Origin: Vesta saturnalis
Taxonomy: Eukaryota; Arthropoda; Insecta; Coleoptera; Lampyridae
Assembly (NCBI GenBank): GCA_036346205.1
Contig: JARFJB010001965.1
Coordinates: forward strand, 1,400,001-1,464,000
Direction of reading: 5' to 3'
Length of the DNA: 64,000 nt
This document shows positions 48,295-59,671 of the stretch, piece by piece; position 1 is the first letter of the stretch; the number at the start of each line of letters is the position of its first letter. The notes under the pieces are model-generated. The model was not told where the DNA came from, did not search any database, and saw only the letters and a program-made list of their open reading frames with translations. Both the position numbers and the translations under genes were made by a program.

Positions 48295-49834
48295 ATGAAT
48301 GCTACACCAACTTCCCCATCATCTGCTTCATCTGGCGCCGAAGAAATGTATCAGGCAAGACCATAATTTTTTTTTTTTTTTCTTGCACTATTAATGTATT
48401 TGTAACTTTTTTTTTTATTTTTTTCAGGTGGACCAATCTATATCGCCTGAGGCATTTTTTCTTCGGCAAGTCCTATCCCGAGATCCTCCAACACCTCACG
48501 TTTCCTACACACTATTTCCATCCAGCCCTAACTATCCCTCCACCTTTAGCCCGTTGGCTTCTCCACACCTCTACCCATCCATCCCTACAGTCCAACACTT
48601 CAGCCCTCTTCCCTGAAGTGGTATACATCCTCAACCCTATTCCACTCCAATTGACGTGGGTAGCTCAACCAGTGACGATACAATCTATGAACAGACGACC
48701 GTAGTCCTGGATTTCCACAGGAGCTCGACAGTGCTGCGGAGACAAATACATTAGACATACCTTACGCTGACGTCATCACTATCAGTGACGCCGACGATGC
48801 TGCCTACGATAGTGATGTATGCAGCACAGTGGCTTCCAGTGTTGAGGCGGTTTGTTCCTCATGTGCTGGGAACGACTATCTCAACATTGGTGACTACGAC
48901 TCCGACGTAATAATGGACCCTGCCTACAGCTACGATTCAGACGACTATGACAATGACGCCCTACGACAACAACGAAGACTTAGACGTAGAGAGTTCATCA
49001 ATGAAGTCGTCATTGAAGCGAGCAGTGACGAAGACGACTTCATGAACTCTCTAACAAAACATGCAAAGCCTCGAACAAAGCGATCACGACCTCGAGGCTA
49101 TTGTACAACGAAACCGTGAACAGGAACTTGATGACGCAGCCCAGGAAGTCCAGGACAACGGGATGACTCTGACATGCACGACGACGAAGACGAAATTATT
49201 GAAGACACCTGGTTTTGGGCTACCCACATTCCCATGACTATTGGCCGCACTCTGCTTCCCCGGTATCCAATATCATGCATTCGATGGCGTCAGGAGACAG
49301 TGCTGCGCAAAGCAATACAGCTTTTTGCTAATTGCTGCGTGGTACTGGCTCTTTACGCGCATCGCATTATCACCTGGGAACGTCTAACATTCACGGTATG
49401 TATTCCCTTTACACTAATGCTATACTAATGCATCTGGTTCTTCTAGCTGACCACCATAGTACCATTTGTCCGGAATTATGATGTCGTGATTACGGAGAGC
49501 TCTCTGAGGAGCAGCTAGACAGCCACATAGGCTTGTAACATTATACCTTGACTGGAATAATGTTATAAGCCCGTTGTACTCAGTGGGTACGATCACGCCA
49601 TTATACATCTGGAAACGATACTGAAACTGTCGAAGAGATTAGGACTCTACGAACTCATCCGAGTTCGTAATGTAGCTCTTCGACACATGGTCTTTCCTAG
49701 TGATCGAGACAGACATAGTAAGTATACCTCGCCACATTTCTCCAGCTACTTATGTTTTTATTTTCAGAAAAAGACCGACATCCTCAATAGTGCGGCTGCA
49801 GACCACTACCGACCACTAACTGACTCAGCGCGTT
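48295..49834 (+). CDS. Intron-containing acidic accessory gene of unknown family
   Basis: ATG at 48295 starts MNATPTSPSSASSGAEEMYQ. A GC-AG intron (48355-48427, with a long T tract before CAG) joins in frame to VDQSISPEAFFLRQVLSRDP and a Pro/Ser-rich part. Next comes an acidic part (48829-49119: DYDSDVIMDPAYSYDSDDYD, then RRQQRRLRRREF and SSDEDDF), then HDDEDEIIEDTWFWATHIPM and a hydrophobic LFANCCVVLALYAH segment. A canonical intron (49396-49446, GTATGT...TTCTAG, CTAAT branch-like) leads to LTTIVPFVRNYDVVITESSL. A third, 40-bp intron (49728-49767) is doubtful. The frame breaks between about 48616-48640 and near 49110. I recognise no family. Confidence 0.5.
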
Positions 49835-49973
49835 GACTATATAGACCAACAGATTGACAGACTGCTAGACAAACAAACATGCATTACATTTTGTATATGT
49901 TCAAACATATCTTCATGTGCTCACCATGATAAGCTGATGCATATGTAGCACAGAGAAACATCACACCACACTG
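49835..49973. other. Short spacer before the right TIR
   Basis: Sequence without coding signal between the accessory gene and the inverted repeat. Confidence 0.5.
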
Positions 49974-50510
49974 CACGTCCACGCAGATGTAATGACACAG
50001 AAGTCGAGTGAACCTTTTGCACTTGTACTAAACCAAAATGTTTTATTCCTAAAGAAAATCATATATCTCAGTAATACATTAATTAAATATATTTACATAT
50101 CGTTTTCTTTTATTGCGGTAAAAAAGTGAGGTTGAGCAAAAATCATACAAGTGGGCAAAAACATCAAGTGGTATAGTAGCAAGCAGGTGGCTAAGCATCA
50201 AGTAGGTCACGCGGATGACCTTGTAATTGTGAAACAGGAAAGCGTGGTCGGATAGCCTTGTAATAGTGGAACAGAAAAGGGAGCTTGTGACCCTGGTTTT
50301 GTGGTAATGATATGTCGCACAGATAGCCTTGTAGTTGTGGAACAGGAAATCGGGGTTTGTGACCGTGGGTTTGTGGTAATGATATGTAAGTAGGTCACAC
50401 ATTGCGCTATTTTGACCTTGGTACGGTGGGACCTTGGTTTTGTGGCAACCTTGGAAATGTGGAAAACCGGTTTTTGTGGTGGTGTCCCAAAGTCTCCAAT
50501 CTTACCTACT
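49974..50510. repeat. Polinton right terminal inverted repeat
   Basis: Complement of 35405-35980, ending CTTACCTACT at 50510. It carries the same tandem units (TTGTAATAGTGGAACAG, GGTTTGTGGTAATGATATG). The minus frames at 50079-50566 are its translations, not genes. Confidence 0.93.
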
Positions 50511-50779
50511 ATGTTCCTTAGCTCGAATGAACACCAAGTGGTGCAAAGTTTGTAGTTTATCAGCATCGAGACATGGAGTAGCGATTAGCATATCCCCACG
50601 TGTTAATTCTGACAAATAAGAAATCGGTTATCCATTTTCATTGATTGTAAGCCTCTTTTCACACGTGCCGGGTGAGATCTTTCAGTGTCGGATATTCGAC
50701 TTCGAAGTGTATGAACATAAATGATCGCGGTTGTACAAGTGTCCGAAGTAGTGAAAACAAAAATACAGCCGCATATCCG
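50511..50779. other. Unassigned right flank of the Polinton
   Basis: No motif recognised. This stretch separates the TIR from the piggyBac remnant and does not read on as piggyBac C-terminus. Confidence 0.4.
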
Positions 50780-51300
50780 TCGGACGTCGCACTCGTGTAA
50801 AAAGAGACTAAAGATATCCAGGTTAGTTATAAAAATTGTCCATCGTCAAACAATATCCTGTATTCAACAACGGTCTCATCAAATACATCACCACTTTCGA
50901 CGACATTGGAAGATATTCAAATTCTCTGTCAAGAACGGTATTCTTACCAGTATAGATTATAAAATTATGGACATAACCACTTTTTGATTCACATAATAAG
51001 TATATACGTTTTATACTGAATCTGGCTCTTTTGAGTGGAATGTATTGCACCCATCCCAGGCGAGTTTTATACAATAATAAACTTTCATCGTCACAAATTG
51101 CTCTGGTGTAGTCGCATTTTCTAAATTTCTAAATTTTCTATTTACATCTTCATAAATTGGCCAAATTTTGTTGAGTTTAGGGCAAGGGTTATTTGCTAAA
51201 TCAAAACCATCATTATTTGAAAAATGTAGAAATTGTTTTATCGCCTCGAATCATTTCCCAGTCAGACACTCCCCAAAAAATGGTGTATATAATAATGGAT
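50780..51300 (-). pseudogene. piggyBac transposase fragment
   Basis: On the minus strand, FEAIKQFLHFSNNDGFDLAN (near 51230), LNKIWPIYEDVNRKFRN (near 51150), CDDESLLLYKTRLGWVQYIP (near 51085) and LKRARFSIKRIYLLCESKSG (50823-51074 frame) are followed by IIYTGKNT, SSKVVMYLM and LLNTGYCLTMDNFYN. This is the DDE_Tnp_1_7 core of piggyBac. The catalytic region DNFY is present, and the DDESLL block has one of the expected acidic residues. It would cut and paste at TTAA. The first and last thirds are missing. Confidence 0.85.
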
Positions 51301-52614
51301 TTTTTTCCAATGTATTCTGGTTTTCTTACTATACTTTGCAAAAGTACAATATTCAGAAATACTCAGCAACTATAATCGCTAACATCAATATTCAATTATC
51401 TTGAATTACTCGAAACCACCTTCCGTGTTGGGTAGAAAAAAACAAATAAGTGTTAAAAATAAAACGACCTCGATGCTAACAGCTACACTGAAGTAATGTG
51501 TGATTGCATAAGAAAGAGATGACGTTCACAGAATCAGCTGATAATCACGAGACAGTAGTGGACATAAAATGAACAAGCGCAAACGAAAAAGTTGTGAGTC
51601 ACCGGTGGGAACTTTTTCCGGGCGAGAGGAAATAAGTACAATACTGTTTGACGCGTATATCCGCTTGTATTTATATAGAAAACCAAAACTGTTCGTTAGA
51701 AAATCAAAACTGTTCGTCTCACCGGTTACTCGGGTGTGCGGAAAAAATCATTTTCTTAAACCCGAGTTAACTGGGACGAATGCTCTTATAGGTTAGTTTA
51801 TTTTACTTCTTATACCTGAGGACTGTTCAGGAGTCTGATTCCTCTTCAGTCCTCAGTCGTCTGTATTGTGGATTGTGACACGTGTGTCCAAAAATCTAAC
51901 GAACCATCGCTGTTTATCGAACATTAGGTCTTCCATTGCTGTCCGCCTTCAGAAAGGTAGTATAGTTGGTTAAAACGGAACTTATCAGGGTATAAATTTT
52001 TGGAAGCATTAAGATGATTACCTTTCTTTGGTTAGTGGAGGATATTTATGGTGTTCTTATTACTAATTAAAATTCCCGATTCTGTAGACAATACACACCT
52101 TTTTGCTTGTTTTTGCTGTTAATAAATTGGAATCGTTTGTAGAATTACGAGTCATTCCGCACGTGAGTTCCCTATTTCAGTGAAAAGGATTTTAGTTTAG
52201 TTTGTGTAAATAATTGTTAGTGCTCGTTATTTTAAATTTTGGTAAATTTCGTTAATTGGAAATGAAAACACATCATGTAAGATTATATTAAATATAAAAT
52301 CGTTATGTCGTATGGTATATAGTTTGCAAGTTTAAAATTGTAGGCGACAATCGGTCGGATTTTCTATTGATAAATTTTGGTTTCTAAAGATGAGATTTTA
52401 AAGCTCATTTTCGTAGGAAGGAGTCTGTCACAAACAGATCATATTTCCGCGATAAGCTCGAAGTACGTTTGAGAACGCAGTTTGTATCTATTATGTAATT
52501 CTTTTTCCGATTCAATTACGTTATGCTTCGTTTTTAGCGCGTATGATAATTTAAAGTAATGAGCCGAATTACTGTTTAGTTTGGATAGAATAAAAGATGA
52601 CCGAAACTAAAAGA

Positions 52615-52616
<2 letters not shown>
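51301..52616. other. Unassigned stretch with a small hairpin
   Basis: A 75-codon plus frame (51569-51796, MNKRKRKSCESPVGTFSGRE) has a basic start but no known motif. It could be the first exon of a host or element gene. 51816-51857 has arms CTGAGGACTG / CAGTCCTCAG with a 21-base interval. No other feature. Confidence 0.35.
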
Positions 52617-52664
<48 letters not shown>

Positions 52665-52712
52665 CGTGTGTGGGTGGGTGGGTGTGAGTGGGTGTGGGTG
52701 TGTGTGAGTGTG
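52617..52712. repeat. (GT)n microsatellite
   Basis: A GT run broken by CGCGCG and GGGTGGGT variants. A second, shorter relative of the tract at 1-905. Confidence 0.95.
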
Positions 52713-55079
52713 TGATCAGTCTTAGCTGAGCTGCGATGTTAGGTGGTCAAGGCTCAAACTGTGCGGCCTTCGCGAGGTGCACGGGAAATGAATTGAAGAT
52801 GGTGCGAACTTAGTTACGCTAAATCGGGTGTGATGGACCAGTACCGAAGGAAAAGTTTTCGGCTACCCTTTTGTAATTGGGGATATTATGAAGGTTCACG
52901 CACCCCCGTAACAAATTACCGTTTATCGTTTGTGAGTTCATCGATGAAGGGTCAAGTGTTTGTTAATAGTGCTAACCCCATTCATGGATTTCTTTATCGC
53001 ATTTTCTCTTGCGCGGATTAATGTGTTAAGTTCCCGTTTTTCTTGTTTTTTTGTTGGTTACATTTCGTGCATCCCGCAGACGCCTAGAATGAAGAATCGC
53101 TGTAAATAAATATTCCACTTAATAAAATTTGCAGTAAATAGATTAACCTTAAGGAGAGTCTTGTAAATAAAGTAATGCTCGTAAATACGGATTAATATTT
53201 GTGCATATACGTTAAACCAGATGAAAACTTAGTTAACCATGTGGTTTTGGCTGTAATAAATGTCAGTATTTAGTTCGCGTATTTATAAACAGAAAGTTAC
53301 CGTTTGTGAACAATTATTTGGGAGCGTCTCCGTAAAAATTTAGAAGTCGGTGTCTATCGAGCCGGCTCCTGGAGGATCACTTTAACGTTATTTCTTGTTG
53401 CAGTACAGAGGAAGGAGAATATTCTAAACCGTCCATTGTAGGAACTTGGCCTCAAGTAAGGTAAACTAATAAGTATCATCTGCTATTAATGTCAATACAG
53501 CGTGTGTTCTTTTATTGTTTGTGTGGAGGATGAATACGCTTGCTTTCGTATAACTGCTGTATAAAAGCCCTTCAGGCAACTCATAAGTTCTTAGTTAATA
53601 ACCTGGCTTTTACTTGTTTATTTTTGTGTACCGAAAGTTTATTTTACGACGATTTGTCAAAATTTATGCTTCCGATATTATTATACCCGCTGCTTTAATG
53701 AGATGTAGTTATTTATAACATAAGGTAAACTATTTTGTGGGAACTGCAAATTTAATGTGTTTGTCTTTTAATAACTGAAATAAAATTTGAATTGTTTGTG
53801 CATATAATGTTAGTCCCATAATATACGAGCATTGTTAATGTTCTAGAACTGTTTTATTAATAGATATGAACCTATTGTGACTTCGTTCGCGGTGACTACG
53901 ATTTTGCCGACGTAAATTAAGAAGTTAACATTAGATATTTTGGTTCACTTTTAAGATTTCCAGTAGTTGATTTTTTTTATGAAAAATACGAGTTAAACGT
54001 TTAAAGTTTACGCGTTATTTTCTTATTTTCTTGGGAGAACGTGGTGATACTATGGAAGTTTATAGAAATCATCTGATCAGCTGTTGATTACTTGAATCGT
54101 GGTTAAAGGTAAGCAATTTCTTTATTTATTTGGGAATGAGCTGTGTATTTTTCGATTTAGGTATTACGACTCCAATATTGACGTTTATTAAATTTTAGGA
54201 CTTTATTTATATTTGATCGTAATTGTTTATTTTGTTGTGACGTTTGTTTTAAATTGAGTAATTTTATTACCGCTTTCACCAGTTATTTTGGTTATTTAAG
54301 CCAATAATATTGACGTGGAGGTTTATGCAAAGGTATAATGAGTTTTAGTTTTGTTATCGCAAGTTTGCGGTTTTTACATGAAGCTTAAGATTTTATTAAA
54401 CTTTAGGTAAACTTTTGGTGTGTTAGGCCATTATTAACATCTAATTCATAATGTTTTTCCGTTATAAATGTATCTGACATCTGCTTTGTGACATTTTTCC
54501 CGATTTTGACGTTATGGAGTTGTGACAAGTGTCCTATGCAGTATTAAGTAAGAACCCCGCCCACACCGCTGAGCTATGCCGTTGCCCGCACATTACCTTT
54601 ACGGGCTCATTCTCTAATGAGCGTTTAGCCTGTAACAATGTATTTGCATACAATGTTATTATTTGAAAGACTTTCCTTGGTCGCTAGCGGAGGTCGGCGT
54701 CGCTTTTACCTTACGGCATAGGGGATATCATCCGGGAGGTTTTTAGTTATTCAGGGAGGTTTTCGAGGTTCTGTGTGAGGATAGCTGGTGGGTGCTTGAA
54801 TTTGTTTTTTTTTCTATGGAATCTTAGATATTGGATGTGAATAAGAGGAGTACATGGAGTACGGAGTATGTTTTTGTGGCTTCTGTTTCGCCGAATATCC
54901 TACGATGTATGTAACTTGTTACAGGGTTATGAGTCGCGTATGATAGGTGTAATATTGACGTGTTGTATGGTGATTTCGTTGGGTGTTCTGTAGTGTAATC
55001 AGTGTATTCTCCGTCGGTGTTTACATGCGGCTGTGGATTTTAGGTCGTTGGTTTTATGGTAGCGTACAATGGAGCTCGT
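52713..55079. other. Unassigned stretch, T/G-rich on the plus strand
   Basis: About 2.4 kb without recognised coding motif. 54550-54780 is GC-richer (CCCCGCCCACACCGCTGAGC). The base skew and a reverse transcriptase fragment on the minus strand just after suggest the stretch may be non-coding 3' sequence of that element or host DNA; I cannot tell. Confidence 0.35.
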
Positions 55080-55900
55080 AAGACTAAAACAGGGCGTATG
55101 AAGGTCTTGTAAGTATGTTGTAGGGTTTCAGATGGCAATGCCTATGCGACACCTAAGGGCGCCTAGGAGGTTGGATCAGTTTCGGACTTTGTTCAGTGTG
55201 ATGTTTAAGTCAGCATTCCAGTTAAGCGACTTGGTAAATGTAATTCTTAGGTAGATGATGTAATCTTTCCGCTTGCAGGGAAATATTTTCGTCATTTTTT
55301 GAGAGTAGTCTGTGTTTGATATAAGCAGGGACCGAAATAGAATGGCTTGTGTCTTGGTCAGGTTTACGAAGACTCTCCATTGGTTGGCCCAATTGGAGAA
55401 GTTCCGTAATGTGGTGGAAATTTTATTAGAGGTATTTTTAGATTTTAGTATATCGATTGGCTGCCCAGAAAGCAGTGTCGTCGGCAAACTGTGCCAGGAA
55501 TACTCCGGGAGTTATCACGCTAGGAATGTCCTGTGCAAAGATAAGGTACAGTATTGGGCCAAGGAAAAACTCTGGGTGCGCCTACTTGTGGGGTAATACT
55601 TTGAAAGTGGGCTGAGTCTACTCGGACTGGTACCGTCCTATATGTTAGACACAACAATAGGAGCTTTGTGAACTAAACCCTCATGCCAGACTTTATTAAA
55701 ACTTGCTTTATGGCTAAGAATAGGAGGTTATAATGGCGATGGTTGAAGGCTTGTGACCTTTCCGTAAGGAGCTTTAGTAGCGGGTCTTTCTGTTGGGTCG
55801 AAAGCTGAACTGGCTGTCGGCTAAGAGGTTATTGGATTCTAAGTAAACTCTCAGTCTTCGACCTAGGATCCCTCCCGGATAAGTGCTTTTGAATTGTATG
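55080..55900 (-). pseudogene. Jockey-type non-LTR reverse transcriptase fragment
   Basis: From about 55720 down, the minus strand reads an A.DRVWHEGL-like start (damaged), YRTVPVRVDSAHFQSITPQV, then GPILYLIFAQDIPSVITPG and FLAQFADDTAFWA near 55480, which holds the catalytic Asp pair of the RT palm. The frame 55176-55487 continues with LRNFSNWANQWRVFVNLTKT and QAILFRS, then NWNADLNITLNKVRN, matching the thumb of jockey-like elements. Neither the endonuclease nor the 3' end was found. Stops occur between pieces. Confidence 0.82.
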
Positions 55901-56530
55901 TACGCTCGACCGTATTATTATCAACATCGTTTACCAAAATTTTATTGAAGGAATCCAACTTGTCATATAAAGAACAAGAAAATATGTTTCAATAAATAAA
56001 ACTCACAATTTCGTTAAGCCACGAGTTTGATCATGTTTGACCACTCAATATAACAAATGAAGGGGAAAAATTACTTGTTAGCTTTAATTAAAATTACGCT
56101 ACGATAGAGCTTTATTAATCGCTGATCAACTTTTTTCCCAAAACCAAAGGACCCCTAGAAGTGCCCTTAATTAATTCACGAATTTTTTTGAAATAATTTC
56201 TTAAAATATGATTATTACATAAAATTGTTTGAACCTCAACATTTTCATAAGGATGTGTATCTAAATTTTGTATAGCAGTTGATATCTCTATTAGCAATTA
56301 ATTTGTCATAAATTATGCCAGTATTTGCATACTTTTTGAAAATCATTCAGCAATGAGAGATGGGAAACCACTCCATCTCTTATAACATTGATGTGACTTT
56401 TAACGGTGTTTTTATCTTTGTAAATGTTATCCACAGTGCAAAATTTATTTTGTACACCTAAAAAAAGAACTTCGTTCTATAGCGGCTTGCGACAGCCCCA
56501 GACAAATAATTGAAGTTGTTAAGGCATGCT
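55901..56530. other. AT-rich, no recognised feature
   Basis: The minus frame at 56115-56297 (60 aa) has no known motif. Nothing else supported. Confidence 0.35.
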
Positions 56531-56640
56531 ATTTTTTTTTACTAATAGTATTCCTGAACAGACTAAGATTGGCCTAACGTGCTAAAGCACTCGGGAACAC
56601 TAGGTGGAGGTTAGGGATATTGTTAGGTTGCCAAGAAATT
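56531..56640 (-). mobile_element. 5'-truncated copy of the 63207-64000 non-LTR element
   Basis: A T run (poly-A tail on the minus strand) at 56531-56540 is followed by CCTGAACAGACTAAGATTGG, GTGCTAAAGCACTC and GGAACACTAGG. This matches 63207-63310 (CCTGAACAGGCTAAATAAGG, GTGCTAAAGCACTCAGGGACAC). Only the 3' end is present, as expected for incomplete target-primed reverse transcription. Confidence 0.8.
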
Positions 56641-57234
56641 TACTTAAATCAAAGTTTGGAGGAACTGGGTAGTAGAGTAGTTACAAAACGTCGTGGCACT
56701 CGAGATGCACGGCGCGAGTTTCTACAATTTGAAAAACTTAAACGATATTATAATCGGGAAACTTCGGTAGCAAAAATGCCATCCTAAAAATATACGGCAA
56801 ATGAATAAATTTAATAATTATCGATTTTTTAATGATGGATATCGTAACTGAATACATTTTTATTGAATTATCATTTGTAATAATTTCAATTTAGGTTTTA
56901 GTTAGTAAACTTGACCCAACCTGTTCAACATCAGCTGTTTGTATCAAGGATTTGAATGAAGTTCAACATTTTATAAACTTTTAATTACACCCAAGAGATA
57001 GACAAAAAGTAATAATAACTTCTGATAAGATTTTTGGTTGTTAACCCTAGTAATCAACGAAAAGGTAAATTCTTAAAACTCATCGTCGATCGCAGGTGTA
57101 AATATTTATATTTTTAAGAACCCACAAAAGGAATCAATTATTATTATAAGTTTTTGTTATGAAGGAATAAGTTCAAAGGTAAATATGTAATTAAAAATTA
57201 TTATTAATTTTCTTAAATACGCAAATAAAAAGTT
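56641..57234. other. No recognised feature
   Basis: AT-rich. 57130-57234 is the first copy of the flank shared by the tRNA-like units. Confidence 0.4.
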
Positions 57235-57308
57235 TACCTCGAGTAGGATTCGAACCTACGACCTGTACTTTGCTAGAGTACCGCGCTAACCAACTGCGCC
57301 CCCAAGGT
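57235..57308 (-). tRNA. tRNA-Ala(AGC)-like copy A
   Basis: The reverse strand folds as a cloverleaf: acceptor ACCTTGG/TCGAGGT (with two G-T pairs), D stem GCGC/GCGC, anticodon stem GTACT/AGTAC with loop CTAGCAA (anticodon AGC), T stem GTAGG/CCTAC with loop TTCGAAT. Position 8 is G instead of the near-universal T. The pair 3-70 is C-G, whereas alanine tRNAs use G-T, so the charging identity is uncertain. Confidence 0.7.
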
Positions 57309-57560
57309 TCAAGCCCCAATCGATGTAAATTTTGTCTTTATGTATGTAGAACTGATGTAAATTCTAAATATAATGAGGTTACAGTCAAATTACTTATATT
57401 AATGGAATGTGAGCCTGCAATATCGCAAGGATTCACACATACCAAAGCAACTTGACTAATATTAAATTATTATAAGTTTTTGTTATGAACGAATAAGTTC
57501 AAAGGTAAATATGTAATTAAAAATTATTATTAATTTTATTAAATACATAAATAAAAAGTT

Positions 57561-57634
57561 TACCTCGAGTAGGATTCGAACCTACGACCTGCACTTTGCT
57601 AGAGTACCGCGCTAACCAACTGTGCCACCAGAAT
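57561..57634 (-). tRNA. tRNA-Ala(AGC)-like copy B, degenerate
   Basis: Same family and loop (CTAGCAA), but the acceptor stem (ATTCTGG against TCGAGGT), D stem (GCAC/GCGC) and anticodon stem (GTACT/AGTGC) contain mismatches. Probably a pseudogene. Its downstream flank matches that of copy A. Confidence 0.6.
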
Positions 57635-57686
57635 TTACATCAGTTCTACATACATAAAGACAAAATTTACATCGATTGGGGCTTGA

Positions 57687-57760
57687 ACCTTGGTGGCGCA
57701 GTTGGTTAGCGCGGTACTCTAGCAAAGTACAGGTCGTAGGTTCAAATCCTACTCGAGGTA
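57687..57760 (+). tRNA. tRNA-Ala(AGC)-like copy C
   Basis: Best copy: all four stems pair, T8 is present, the T loop is TTCAAAT, the anticodon AGC sits after T33, and the discriminator base is A. Four bases after the end comes ACTTTTT, a Pol III terminator. It is the inverted duplicate of copy A, with about 60 bp of shared upstream and downstream flank. It lacks the G3-T70 pair of normal tRNA-Ala. It could be a tRNA gene or the head of a tRNA-derived repeat. Confidence 0.72.
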
Positions 57761-57834
57761 AACTTTTTATTTATGTATTTAATAAAATTAATAATAATTT
57801 TTGAATCAATTATTAGTTTATTGTGCCGACTAGA

Positions 57835-58660
57835 AAATGTGAAAAATTATTTGTTCGATAATTCTTAGGTGTAAATGTGTACTATAAAAACTTGAATGAA
57901 GCTTCTCAATGTGATTACAATACTATAACTTGAAATACTTCCAATAGGAGGACAGGACACAAACATTGAAATAATTACTGCGTTTCACAGCAGTGTGTAA
58001 CAGAGTGCATTTACGGGGGCATTAAAAACCTTCCTCCTTTAAATCGGTCCTTTTTAGGGCCACAACTTACATAATAGAAACAATTCCAGAAAAATATAAT
58101 TAAAAAAAAATAAAAATGCATTATTTTAATTTTTTGCGAAAATTAACCGTTTCTGTCTGAATGTCGAACAAAGCCCTCTAGCGACGACATGTGAAACTAA
58201 CAAAACTTCAAATGTTATAAAATTTGTAGCCCAAGGATAGCTCATTTCAACGCGCCCAAGTTTGTTAAAATCGGCTTAGCCGTTTCAAAGATACAGGGGG
58301 TTATTTAAGGAAACCTTTGAATACCCCCCACCACTTTATTTTTAGACATACGGAAAAGCGCCAAACCAAAAGTTCAGATTATCCTCGACTTTAAAGATCA
58401 GTTACTTTTTTATTAGGTGAATATAGCAGAATTCACAGAAACATCACTTTTCTAGATTCAAGATTGCAGTTACGCCCCCTTCAGAAACTTGAAAATATTT
58501 TCCAGGTTTTTATATTGACCGTTTTAGTAAAACTTTTTTTTGGGCAAGCCTCTACGATGGATAGTTTCCCAGATACAGTACCTCGCATTCTTAGTTGGTC
58601 ACCCTGTACAGTAATAACGTGAATAAAGTCGTTATAGATAAAACAATCAGGAAATCTAAG
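57835..58660. other. Remnant of a mariner-like terminal repeat
   Basis: 58400-58620 ends in TTGGTCACCCTGTACAG (58597-58613), in the style of the mariner-like ends elsewhere in this window. The partner end was not found. The rest holds nothing recognised. Confidence 0.4.
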
Positions 58661-58689
58661 AAAAAATGCTTTAACATGAAAATAGGAAT

Positions 58690-58800
58690 GTGGAAAATGC
58701 TCCAGATGATATGGTGATAATAGCAGAATCGGAAGAAGAACTGCAGCGCATAACCTGTAACGTGTACATGTATGATCTGAATTTTAGTACGAATTGGGAT
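58690..58800 (+). pseudogene. Short reverse transcriptase fragment (RTE-like)
   Basis: The plus strand reads ENAPDDMVIIAESEEELQRI, then TCNVYMYDLNFSTN. This corresponds to the YADD...AESEEEL segment of RTE-like elements, with YADD changed to APDD. It keeps only about 37 codons. Confidence 0.6.
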
Positions 58801-59204
58801 TGTTAGGCAACTTTTAGAAGTTTGGCAACAATGGGCGTACCTACATTAAATTTTGTAGTAAATTCAAAATGCGATAAGGCCCAATTTTGTCATTTGTTAA
58901 AAATGAAACATGTATATTCTTCTTTCTACTTTCTTGTGTGAAAAAAGAACGCTATTTTCAGAAAACGCCTCTGTTTAACTTTTAAATCAATAAAATACAT
59001 GTTTACAATTTAAAATACATTAAAAATACGCGTTTGAAATTTTGTATGCGATATGATTCTGAAATAAGGGTTTCTCTAATTTTTTTTTGGTTATTTTCGT
59101 CCTTCTTCGTCCTTCAAGATATTGCTGTGACCGATTCTACCCCTACACTGGGTCAACGTTCTTCCGACATCTAAGCGAAATAAATTTGATTATTAATACA
59201 ATAC
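58801..59204. other. No recognised feature
   Basis: No motif or repeat recognised. Confidence 0.4.
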
Positions 59205-59345
59205 TTACCTTTTTTGGGTTTTTTAATGGTGTGTTTTAAATTATACAATCCAAACGTTTCGATAACGCTTACAGTTATCTTCGTCAGTAGTAATATCTGT
59301 TAAAATTGTTAAAGATGTTGTAAACAATTTTGTCAAAGTTAAAAA
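59205..59345 (-). repeat. Solo Penelope-like terminal module
   Basis: Matches 26245-26385 (TTTTTAATGGTGT, AATTATACAATC.AAACGTTTCGATAAC, TTATCTTCGTCAGTAGTAAT, AAAGATGTTGTAAACAATTTTGTCAAA) in the same orientation as the inverted copy there. No RT beside it. Confidence 0.85.
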
Positions 59346-59671
59346 ATCAGCCTGCTATCAACGTAACAGTTTGACAAATATAAACATGACATCAAATAAA
59401 GTAATCCAGTTAAATCTAACGAAGATTATTAATTATGGGTTAACCGATTTTTGCGTTTTATTTAAAACTGAAAGGCTAGTTTTAGAGAGAGCTCTTCCTT
59501 ATTTTTAACTAAATTTAATTCTATAAATTTAGTGTGCAAACTGTTAGAAATGTTTGTGGGGGAAATATGTACACAAATTGCGTTCCTAATTATAAATTAT
59601 ATATTCATAAGGGCAACACCGATTGTTTTTTTTTTTAATTTTATTTATTTGTGTTTATGATTAAAGCAAGT

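Larger units (their letters stand above)
35405..50510. mobile_element. Polinton/Maverick element, near full length
   Basis: The two ends are inverted copies that start AGTAGGTA, in line with the AG...CT ends of Polintons. Between them lie, in one 15.1-kb unit, integrase, packaging ATPase, adenovirus-type protease, minor and major capsid proteins and type B polymerase, the defining Polinton set, plus six less-known genes. Gene blocks alternate in strand. Nearly all genes carry frameshifts. The 6-bp target duplication expected for Polintons is not present (TTTGGC on the left, ATGTTC on the right). Described only; the copy as read is not functional. Confidence 0.95.

Noticed and set aside
50079..50566. 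Minus frames at the right Polinton end
   Set aside because: Translations of the right TIR.
51569..51796. First exon of a host gene
   Set aside because: Basic start MNKRKRKSCESP is suggestive, but there is no donor, no continuation and no family match, so it is not called.
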